A program made the translations under genes and the position numbers. The notes beneath the pieces are model-generated. The model made no database searches, was not told where the DNA came from, and worked only from the letters and a program-made list of their open reading frames with translations. A stretch of DNA of 49,117 nt, from assembly GCA_030457805.1 (NCBI GenBank), contig JAKDUG010000003.1, forward strand, positions 1-49,117, in the 5' to 3' direction. This stretch comes from Psychroflexus sp. Its GTDB lineage: Bacteria > Bacteroidota > Bacteroidia > Flavobacteriales > Flavobacteriaceae. The number at the start of each line of letters is the position of its first letter. Position 1 is the first letter of the stretch. This document shows positions 42,803 through 49,117 of the stretch, piece after piece.

Positions 42803-43483
42803 ATGAAATCCAGTTTTCTTTACATCTGTCTTTTTACCATCAGCCTGCTATCTGCTCAGGATCGTCAGGAATCTATCGGTGATAATTTTAATAAAATTAA
42901 AATCTCAAATTCTTTAGATGTTGACCTTATTCCGCATGCCAGTGAAAATAAAATCGAAATCACAGGGCATGATGCCGATAAAGTCAAAATCAAAATAAAC
43001 CAAGGTCAATTGAAAATTAGTTTACCAATTGATGAGGTTTTTTCAGACTCAAATACGAAGGTGAAGCTTTACGTTAAGGATTTTTCAAGTCTCAATCTCA
43101 ACAATGGGGCAGCGGTTGAAATTACATCTGTTTTAAAACAAAAAGATATTGATATGAATGTTTCTGAGGGGAGTTTTTTATCTGCTGAACTAGAGGTTGA
43201 ATCGGCGCAGTTAAAGGTCGTCACTGGCGCAGAAATGCATTTATATGGCACCGCTGAAAATCAATATTTAACCATAAAAACAGGTGGGGTTTTTATAGGG
43301 AAGTCATTTAAAACTGAACAAACTGAGGTTAAAGTTAGTTATGGCGGAACAGCAAAAGTTTATGCGAGTGAGTCATGTCGTGCACAAACAACTGCTGGCG
43401 GAACGATTGCTATTTACGGTCAACCCAGAAGTGTTGATCAAAAAACGAAGCTCGGCGGCACGATTGAAGAGGTTGAGGATTAA
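42803..43483 (+). CDS. Exported GIN (DUF2807)-domain protein
   Basis: A signal peptide (about 1-18, LSAQ) precedes a beta-helix-type domain with the DUF2807 pattern: repeated short strands such as FNKIKISNSLDVDLIP, then VKLYVKDFSSLNLNNGAAVEI. GIN-domain proteins are frequent, secreted and uncharacterised in Bacteroidota; one proposed role is an auto-transporter-like adhesin. Convergent with the DUF6427-like gene, 3 nt apart. Confidence 0.86.
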   Translation: MKSSFLYICLFTISLLSAQDRQESIGDNFNKIKISNSLDVDLIPHASENKIEITGHDADKVKIKINQGQLKISLPIDEVFSDSNTKVKLYVKDFSSLNLNNGAAVEITSVLKQKDIDMNVSEGSFLSAELEVESAQLKVVTGAEMHLYGTAENQYLTIKTGGVFIGKSFKTEQTEVKVSYGGTAKVYASESCRAQTTAGGTIAIYGQPRSVDQKTKLGGTIEEVED

Positions 43484-43486
43484 TGA

Positions 43487-44404
43487 CTAAATAAAATAAA
43501 AGGCAATAGCCACTGCAATAAGTGCCCACAGAAAGAGTTCCTTCCACAATAATTTAAGCTGATTGAGTTGTAAGAAGTTTCCAGACACAATAGCTAAAGG
43601 TGTGATTAAAAAGAGCATTTGAGAAAAATCATCATTGACATTAAAGATCAGAGCAAAAGCATACAGCGTATAAATGATTAAAAATAGAGATAAACTTCTC
43701 TGCATATTCAGTTTTAAACCCTGATAGATTTTAGGGAGATAAATTAAAAGGAATAGACTAATTGCGATTAAAAAATACAATTTCAATTGGTCAGGAAGCG
43801 TGTAATTTAGATCGGGATTCCAAGTAAAAACAGGCAGTTTGTCAAGATAATTGATTGGCTTAGACCTCAGAACAGAATAAGTGTAATGTAAGATGAGAGC
43901 TGAAGTAAAACCGAGAAAAGGTAAGATGTAAAACCTGAAATTATCAGATGCATAAAACAAAACAGCCACAATTGCTATCACTAAAAGAAGCAAGCTTGGT
44001 GGCCAATATAAAGTGGCAAAAAAGCACCAAAAACCAACATCAAAAATTTTCTTTTTAAGATCAATATTGGAATGCATACTGAGCATTCTGCGAAAAGCAA
44101 ACAAATTAAAAAGGAGGCCAAGGCTCATATTGATGTTTGTAAGCGTTTCTGGGAAAATTATTAAAAAAATAAAAAAACAAAAAATGCTATAGTTTGTTGT
44201 TTTTTGGAAGTTGTTTTTTTGAATAATAAAGCGAATAAATAAAATGATAAACGCAATGAGACCTAGGTTTGACACCAGTTTTAAAGAACTCATTTTACTA
44301 AAAGAATCTTGAGAAATGTGGTGAAAAAAATAATACGCAACAAGTAAAATTAGCGTCAAAAAAAGTGGAATCGGTTTAGATTGCTTAAAAAACCTTGTTA
44401 GCAT
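43487..44404 (-). CDS. Polytopic membrane protein (DUF6427-like)
   Basis: The 305-residue protein is almost entirely hydrophobic with about nine helices. Its N-terminus MLTRFFKQSKPIPLF and position next to the DUF6341-like gene and purD fit a group of uncharacterised flavobacterial membrane proteins annotated as DUF6427. No catalytic motif is visible. It is divergent from the 84-residue gene at 44444, and the GIN-domain gene converges on its 3' end. Confidence 0.68.
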   Translation of the reverse strand: MLTRFFKQSKPIPLFLTLILLVAYYFFHHISQDSFSKMSSLKLVSNLGLIAFIILFIRFIIQKNNFQKTTNYSIFCFFIFLIIFPETLTNINMSLGLLFNLFAFRRMLSMHSNIDLKKKIFDVGFWCFFATLYWPPSLLLLVIAIVAVLFYASDNFRFYILPFLGFTSALILHYTYSVLRSKPINYLDKLPVFTWNPDLNYTLPDQLKLYFLIAISLFLLIYLPKIYQGLKLNMQRSLSLFLIIYTLYAFALIFNVNDDFSQMLFLITPLAIVSGNFLQLNQLKLLWKELFLWALIAVAIAFYFI

Positions 44405-44424
44405 AGTTCAAATTGTTATTTTTG
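44395..44424 (+). promoter_or_regulatory. Promoter of the 84-residue membrane protein gene
   Basis: TTG (44395-44397), 19 nt, then TATTTTTG (44417-44424) followed by C, is a very good Bacteroidota promoter, 19 nt before the ATG at 44444. Confidence 0.65.
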
Positions 44425-44443
44425 CAATATAATTTAATATCAT

Positions 44444-44698
44444 TTGATCATGAAAGATTTTTTCGAGGCTATACAATCTTTATTTGAAGATGTTCTTTTT
44501 ATACCATTTGATGCTTTAAGAACACTTGAAGCTTCAACATGGTGGGGAGCAAATACGCTGAACTGGCTTTTTATCGCAATTACTTTTGTCGCTTTTATCT
44601 ATTGGATGTTGCAACTTAAGGGATTTGATGATGAAAAAGAAGAAAGAAAAGATGTGAAATCACATCCTTTCTTAGGCAAGAATCCTGAGTTAGATTAA
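44444..44698 (+). CDS. 84-residue membrane protein (DUF6341-like)
   Basis: This small protein has one clear hydrophobic segment (about 37-55: LNWLFIAITFVAFIYWMLQL) and an acidic/basic C-terminal tail. It begins MIMKDFFEAIQSLFEDVLFIPFDALR, and its neighbours are the DUF6427-like gene and purD, an order I associate with flavobacteria. The stop codon overlaps the 3' end of purD by 9 nt in convergent orientation. Function unknown. Confidence 0.78.
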   Translation: MIMKDFFEAIQSLFEDVLFIPFDALRTLEASTWWGANTLNWLFIAITFVAFIYWMLQLKGFDDEKEERKDVKSHPFLGKNPELD

Positions 44699-45970
44699 AT
44701 CTTTGCCGATATCTTTTCTGTAATACATCTGATCAAAACTGATTTTTTCAGTTGCGCGATAAGATTTTTCAAGGGCTGATTCGAAGTCCTTATCAAAAGC
44801 AGTAACAGCGATCACACGACCACCATTGGTTACTGTGGCGCTGTTTTTTTGTTTTGTACCTGCGTGACAGATAAAGACATCTGATTCATTTACCTGATCT
44901 AATCCTTTGATTTCCTTTCCTTTTTCGTAGGCTTCTGGATAGCCGCCAGAAACAAGCATTACAGTTGCAGCGCTTTGAGAATCAATTTCTAGATTAACAG
45001 TAGATAATTCTTCACGGCTCGTTTTTTCTAAAAGATCAACCAAGTCTGATTTTAGTCGCGGGATGACCACTTCAGTTTCAGGATCGCCCAATCTCACATT
45101 GTATTCGATGACATAAGGCTCATCGCCAACTTTCATTAAACCAATAAAGACGAAGCCTTTGTAATCTATTTTTTCTTTAGTCAAGCCGTTGATTGTCGGT
45201 TTGATAATGCGTTCCTCAACTTTTCGCATAAAATCATCATTTGCAAAAGGGACAGGGGAAATGGCACCCATTCCGCCAGTATTGAGCCCAGTATCATTCT
45301 CGCCAATGCGTTTGTAATCTTTTGCATTCGGTAAAGTCAAATAATTTTTGCCGTCAGTCAGTACAAAAACACTCAATTCTATGCCGTCTAGAAATTCTTC
45401 AATCACCACTTTTTCTGAAGCTTTGCCAAATTTATCATGCGTGAGCATTTGTTCGAGCTCATCTTGAGCAGTTTCAAGATCGTCAATAATTAGAACACCT
45501 TTCCCGCCAGCAAGTCCATCAGCTTTTAAAACAAAAGGCGATTTTAGGGTTTCCAGAAAATCTTTTCCAGCCGCTAAACTTTCTTTTGAAAAACTTTGGT
45601 AAGCAGCTGTTGGAATTTTGTGGCTAAACATAAATTCTTTAGCGCGTTCCTTGCTGCCTTCAAGTAAAGCACCTCTTTTGGAAGGGCCAATAATCATTAA
45701 ATCTTTAAAGTCACTTTTGGCGTCAAAGAAATCTTTAATGCCCTTGACAAGTGGCGCTTCAGGACCAACAATTAACATATTGATTTGATGTTCCTTGATA
45801 TGCTCAGCAATGGCTTCAAAATCATTAACATCGCATTCAATATTTGTAGCAATTTGAGTTGTGCCGGCATTACCTGGCGCAACGAACAATGCGTTGCAAC
45901 GCGGACTTTCATAAAGTTTTTGAGCAATTGTATGCTCTCGGCCACCGCTTCCTAAAAGTAGAATATTCAT
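44690..45970 (-). CDS. purD: Phosphoribosylamine-glycine ligase
   Basis: PurD joins glycine to phosphoribosylamine in purine synthesis. It has the N-terminal LLLGSGGREHTIA, ATP-grasp motifs such as FVLKADGLAGGKGV (about 146-159) and FVFIGLMKVGDEPYVIEYNVRLGDPE near 269-295. The 426-residue length is normal. It appears to be a single-gene transcript. Its last 9 nt overlap the 3' end of the convergent 84-residue gene. Confidence 0.96.
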   Translation of the reverse strand: MNILLLGSGGREHTIAQKLYESPRCNALFVAPGNAGTTQIATNIECDVNDFEAIAEHIKEHQINMLIVGPEAPLVKGIKDFFDAKSDFKDLMIIGPSKRGALLEGSKERAKEFMFSHKIPTAAYQSFSKESLAAGKDFLETLKSPFVLKADGLAGGKGVLIIDDLETAQDELEQMLTHDKFGKASEKVVIEEFLDGIELSVFVLTDGKNYLTLPNAKDYKRIGENDTGLNTGGMGAISPVPFANDDFMRKVEERIIKPTINGLTKEKIDYKGFVFIGLMKVGDEPYVIEYNVRLGDPETEVVIPRLKSDLVDLLEKTSREELSTVNLEIDSQSAATVMLVSGGYPEAYEKGKEIKGLDQVNESDVFICHAGTKQKNSATVTNGGRVIAVTAFDKDFESALEKSYRATEKISFDQMYYRKDIGKDLI

Positions 45971-46309
45971 GATTTTTTTATTGACTAAGATTACAGCTTC
46001 AAAAATAATTGTTTGTAAATTGCCAAGCTAATCAATTGATGAGAAAATTCACTGTTATTTATGCCTGTCAAGTTTTCTGAAGCCTATGTAGGGCTACTTA
46101 ACAATATGTTTACCCCATTTCGTCGTTCAGCATACAGGTCTAACTATTGGATTTGAGTCTGTAGTTGTTGTTTCTCCTAAAAATAAGCCGCTGTTGTTGA
46201 TGTGTTAAACTTGGTAATTGTTGTTTATCAAATCGAAGATCAATCGCTTGAGGAAAAGCTTTGTTTGTTTGTTGAAAATGAAATCCAACATCTCATAAAA
46301 AATATTTTC
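45971..46309. other. 339-nt intergenic region: purD promoter, otherwise no clear gene
   Basis: Between purD and the sugar transferase gene I see only the purD promoter (46000-46026) and short, broken frames. One plus-strand frame ending inside the transferase gene (about 46183-46310) has residues DQSLEEKLCLFVENE that faintly recall the C-terminal part of AMP-binding (MenE-like) ligases, so this may be a decayed gene. The evidence is weak. No terminator, tRNA or other RNA was recognised. Confidence 0.4.
46000..46026 (-). promoter_or_regulatory. purD promoter
   Basis: On the minus strand TTG (46024-46026) is followed by 16 nt and TATTTTTG (46000-46007), 29 nt upstream of the purD ATG. No PurR-like operator or guanine/PRPP riboswitch was recognised. 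Confidence 0.6.
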
Positions 46310-47659
46310 CTAATAAGCTTTTTTATCGCCTTTTATCGAATTGTAGATAGTCAAGAAGACAACTTTCACATCGAGTAATAAGGACCAATTTTCAAGATAA
46401 TAGATGTCGTATTTCACACGGTTAATGATATCGTGCTCAGTTTCTACTTCGCCCCGGTATCCGCTTACTTGAGCTAAACCTGTGATACCTGGCTTTATAA
46501 AATGACGGACCATAAATTTATCTACGCGCTCCGCATACATATTGGTGTGGCTCACCATGTGTGGACGAGGACCAACAACACTCATGTCACCGAGTAGCAC
46601 ATTGTAAAATTGTGGTAGTTCATCAATGCTTGTTTTACGCATAAAACGTCCAACTTTTGTAATGCGTTTATCGTTTTTACGGACTTGATGAATATCCGCT
46701 TCAGGATTAGGTTTCATCGAGCGGTACTTGTAGCAATTAAATTCTTTGTAATCGCGACCATTTCTTTTTTGCTTGAAAAAAACGTGTCCTTTTGATTCGA
46801 TTTTGATCAAAATAGCCAATAAAGGCGTGAGCCATGACAAAATAAAAACCAATACAATAAGGCTTAGCCCAATGTCAAAAATACGTTTTGTAACGCGATT
46901 GAATGACTCATCAATTGGTATTTTACGCAAAGAAATAACAGGTAAAACCCCGTAGTAATCATATTGAATTTGCTTGCTATAGACTTCCTTATTATCCGGG
47001 ATAAATTTTAAAACACGTAAATTATTATCCGCAAAATCAATCAATTCATTGATTTTTTTATCTGATAATTTTGATATTGAAGCATACAATTCATCAATAT
47101 CATTGTGGATGATGTACTTAAAAATGTCTTCCAGGTCTGTGTCTTCTGTCACTTGAAATACTTTCTGACAATGATAACCGTAGTCAGGGTTGTCTTGAAA
47201 GAATTTATACAACTGATGCGTCCTGAAAGTTTGCCCAATAATAATGGTGCGGCGGTGGTTTCCGCCTAAATTTTTCCGGTAGCGTTTTAAAAGGTGGTAA
47301 ATAGAAAGTTTGGTGATTGCTATCGCGAGCATGGTGAGGCCTGCATAACTAAAAATATGCTGAGGTGTGCTTCCCAATGCACTTTTATAGCCAAAAAAAG
47401 CGAAAACAGTGAGCGTGAAAATCAAAGATTGTAGAACTGTTAGTGACAATATTTTTGTCACTTTCGTAAATCGGTAGACTTCATAAAAACCTGTTCTCAA
47501 GGAGATAAATAGCCAAGCGATCGTCAAATATATTGATAAAGCAAGGTAATCATTGAATTTTAGCCCAATAAAATAGGAGAAAACAATGATGATACCAATA
47601 TCAATAGTATATGAAATTGGTCTTAAATAACCTGAATATCTCCCGATACGATTCCGCAT
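46310..47659 (-). CDS. Undecaprenyl-phosphate sugar phosphotransferase (WcaJ/CpsE-like)
   Basis: This membrane enzyme starts polysaccharide repeat-unit synthesis by moving a sugar-1-phosphate to undecaprenyl phosphate. It has about four N-terminal helices (roughly 15-120), a CoA-binding-like middle domain (about 135-235) and a C-terminal PF02397 domain with one helix (KRIFDIGLSL onward), KYRSM and the signature SIDELPQ and GDMSVVGPRP. The length of 449 residues is typical of the polyisoprenylphosphate hexose-1-phosphate transferases. It follows UDP-xylose synthase after 4 nt. Confidence 0.93.
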   Translation of the reverse strand: MRNRIGRYSGYLRPISYTIDIGIIIVFSYFIGLKFNDYLALSIYLTIAWLFISLRTGFYEVYRFTKVTKILSLTVLQSLIFTLTVFAFFGYKSALGSTPQHIFSYAGLTMLAIAITKLSIYHLLKRYRKNLGGNHRRTIIIGQTFRTHQLYKFFQDNPDYGYHCQKVFQVTEDTDLEDIFKYIIHNDIDELYASISKLSDKKINELIDFADNNLRVLKFIPDNKEVYSKQIQYDYYGVLPVISLRKIPIDESFNRVTKRIFDIGLSLIVLVFILSWLTPLLAILIKIESKGHVFFKQKRNGRDYKEFNCYKYRSMKPNPEADIHQVRKNDKRITKVGRFMRKTSIDELPQFYNVLLGDMSVVGPRPHMVSHTNMYAERVDKFMVRHFIKPGITGLAQVSGYRGEVETEHDIINRVKYDIYYLENWSLLLDVKVVFLTIYNSIKGDKKAY

Positions 47660-47663
47660 TTGC

Positions 47664-48653
47664 TTAACGTCTTATATGTTCTGAAAAATCCTTATGTTCA
47701 CTTTTTATGAGGTCTTCCTTTGATAAAGATTTAAAGTAATCATAGGTTTTTTTCAAGCCTTGGGTTCGGTTGACTTGTGGTTCCCAGCCCAATATTTCTT
47801 TTGCTTTGCTAATGTCGGGTTGCCGCTGTTTTGGATCATTTTTAGGTAAATCTTTGTACACAATTTTTTGATCGGTTGCCGTGAGTTGAATGATCTCTTT
47901 TACAAAATCTAAAATTGTGATTTCATGTGGATTGCCAATGTTTACAGGTTCTATATATTCACTTAATAAAAGCCTGTAAATGCCTTCCACTTGGTCATCG
48001 ACGTAGCAAAATGAACGCGTTTGAGAGCCATCTCCAAAAACAGTCAGGTCTTCACCCCTTAAAGCTTGACCAATGAATGCAGGAATCACGCGGCCATCAT
48101 TCAGGCGCATGCGTGGGCCATAGGTGTTGAATATGCGAACAATGCGCGTTTCTAAACCGTGAAAACGGTGGTAAGCCATTGTGATGGATTCTTGAAAGCG
48201 CTTGGCCTCATCATAAACACCACGTGGGCCAATGGTATTGACATTGCCGTAGTAATCCTCTGTTTGCGGATGCACTAATGGATCACCGTATACTTCAGAT
48301 GTGCTGGCAATAAGAATGCGGGCATCTTTTTGTTTGGCAAGCCCCAAAAGGTTGTGTGTTCCTAAAGAGCCAACTTTGAGCGTTTGAATTGGAATTTTCA
48401 GGTAATCAATCGGACTTGCAGGAGATGCAAAATGCAAGATATAGTCTAAATCTCCAGCGACATGTACAAATTTTGTCACATCGTGATTGTGGAATTCAAA
48501 GTTCTCAAGAGGGAATAAATGCTCAATATTCTTGATGTTTCCTGTGATCAGATTATCCATCGCAATGACGTGATAATCTTCTTTTATAAAGCGATCACAA
48601 AGGTGAGAGCCCAAAAAGCCTGCTGCACCTGTGATTAAAATTGTCTTTTTCAT
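47664..48653 (-). CDS. UDP-glucuronate decarboxylase (UDP-xylose synthase)
   Basis: This extended short-chain dehydrogenase makes UDP-xylose from UDP-glucuronate. It has [10 protein letters not shown] (8-17), the catalytic YDEAKR (about 146-151) that is typical of UXS, and the [11 protein letters not shown] region around 217. It starts immediately after the UDP-glucose dehydrogenase stop codon (no gap), and that enzyme makes its substrate; together they give UDP-xylose. The length of 329 residues fits. Confidence 0.91.
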   Translation of the reverse strand: MKKTILITGAAGFLGSHLCDRFIKEDYHVIAMDNLITGNIKNIEHLFPLENFEFHNHDVTKFVHVAGDLDYILHFASPASPIDYLKIPIQTLKVGSLGTHNLLGLAKQKDARILIASTSEVYGDPLVHPQTEDYYGNVNTIGPRGVYDEAKRFQESITMAYHRFHGLETRIVRIFNTYGPRMRLNDGRVIPAFIGQALRGEDLTVFGDGSQTRSFCYVDDQVEGIYRLLLSEYIEPVNIGNPHEITILDFVKEIIQLTATDQKIVYKDLPKNDPKQRQPDISKAKEILGWEPQVNRTQGLKKTYDYFKSLSKEDLIKSEHKDFSEHIRR

Positions 48654-49117
48654 CTAAACGTGTTTTCTTCCGATAGAGCTGTATCTAAATCCAGCTTCTG
48701 TCATTTCCTCAATTTCATATAAGTTACGCCCATCAAAGATAACTGGCGTCTTCATTTCTGCTTTAAGTTTTTTGAAATCTGGCGTTCTGAAAATACTCCA
48801 TTCCGTACAAATTAAAAGGGCATCAACATCTTTTGAAGCCGCATACATGCTATCGCAATAAGAGATTTGACCACCAATCTTAGACTTCACATTTGGCATG
48901 GCTTCAGGATCAAAGGCTTTGACTTCAGCGCCAGCTTCAGTGAGTTTATCAATCATGTACAAAGAAGGAGCTTCTCTAATATCATCAGTTTCAGGTTTAA
49001 ATGCCAAGCCCCAGATACCAATTGTCTTTCCTTTAAGATCACCCATAAAGTGATTTTTCATTTCTGGGAAAAGAATTGTTTTTTGAGCTTCATTCACTTG
49101 AACAACAGCATCTAAAA
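48654..49117 (-). CDS. UDP-glucose 6-dehydrogenase, 3' part (runs off the window)
   Basis: The frame is open to the right window edge, so only the last 154 codons or so are present. They encode the C-terminal UDP-binding domain, with GIWGLAFKPETDDIREAPS as the diagnostic stretch and VNEAQK before it (LDAVVQVNEAQK is read without a start codon). The ATG/GTG-like start at 49097 is internal. The enzyme oxidises UDP-glucose to UDP-glucuronate, feeding UXS downstream. The N-terminal part lies outside the window. Confidence 0.92.
   Translation of the reverse strand, partial: LDAVVQVNEAQKTILFPEMKNHFMGDLKGKTIGIWGLAFKPETDDIREAPSLYMIDKLTEAGAEVKAFDPEAMPNVKSKIGGQISYCDSMYAASKDVDALLICTEWSIFRTPDFKKLKAEMKTPVIFDGRNLYEIEEMTEAGFRYSSIGRKHV

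Noticed and set aside
46060-46155. Plus-strand frame of 31 residues starting MPVKFSEAYV
   Set aside because: It has no promoter or family resemblance, and surrounding frames are equally broken; chance occurrence is likely.
1-49117. CRISPR arrays, insertion sequences, prophage and toxin-antitoxin pairs
   Set aside because: No regularly spaced repeats, transposase-like proteins, phage genes or paired small toxin/antitoxin genes were seen on either strand.

Overview
This window looks like a chromosomal segment of a low-GC, gliding marine-type Flavobacteriia (Bacteroidota). Three things point that way. Phylum-restricted genes are present: gldH, gldE, gldD, GH3-family, GIN-domain, DUF4199 and CCDC81-type HU/SPOR genes. 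Local gene orders are typical of flavobacteria (ricT-gldH-PBP1A and mutY-ssb-gldE-gldD). The Bacteroidota promoter signature (TTG, then 16-19 nt, then TAnnTTTG) recurs before many start codons. No species can be named from sequence alone. Most of the window is housekeeping. I see no prophage, CRISPR array, insertion sequence, tRNA or rRNA.

Layout. 1-8.2 kb: trpS, plsC-like acyltransferase, YebC/TACO1, an FNR-type reductase with a [2Fe-2S] domain, a PdeM-like protein that has lost its metal ligands, the NAD salvage pair pncB-pncA, a cystathionine gamma-synthase/lyase and a CBS-pair protein. 8.4-21 kb: an OlsF-like bifunctional acyltransferase, HIT protein, the ricT-gldH-PBP1A operon, recX, RNase E/G with a hairpin-rich leader, a 29-residue basic protein, HU, then mutY, ssb, gldE and gldD on the other strand. 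21-29.3 kb: EamA transporter, an M16 peptidase pair, DUF4199 protein, rplU-rpmA, a decayed LytTR-like relic, a four-helix membrane protein, acyl-CoA thioesterase and an HU/SPOR protein. 29.3-34 kb: a lipoprotein, ECF sigma factor and membrane-anchored beta-barrel operon, recA, a GC-rich structured intergenic element ending in a terminator, and trhO. 34-41.5 kb: a single-direction run of M23 peptidase, GH3 enzyme, a nucleosidase-like protein, Wzz-like chain-length protein and rmlB-rmlC-rmlD. 41.6-46 kb: tatA, lpxH, GIN-domain protein, two DUF membrane proteins and purD. 46.3-49.1 kb: a polysaccharide-initiating sugar transferase, UDP-xylose synthase and the 3' part of UDP-glucose dehydrogenase.

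How the genes fit together. The surface-polysaccharide genes form two blocks, one for dTDP-rhamnose with chain-length control and one for UDP-glucuronate/UDP-xylose with the initiating phosphosugar transferase, separated by about 9.5 kb of unrelated genes. The gld genes sit inside DNA-repair and cell-wall operons, as in other gliding flavobacteria. The least explained items are the structured element upstream of trhO, the metal-ligand-free PdeM homologue, the nucleosidase-like protein and GH3 enzyme in the cell-envelope run, the sigma factor/barrel pair, and the hairpin leader of the RNase gene. Domain calls rest on motif recognition by eye; no search or folding program was run.
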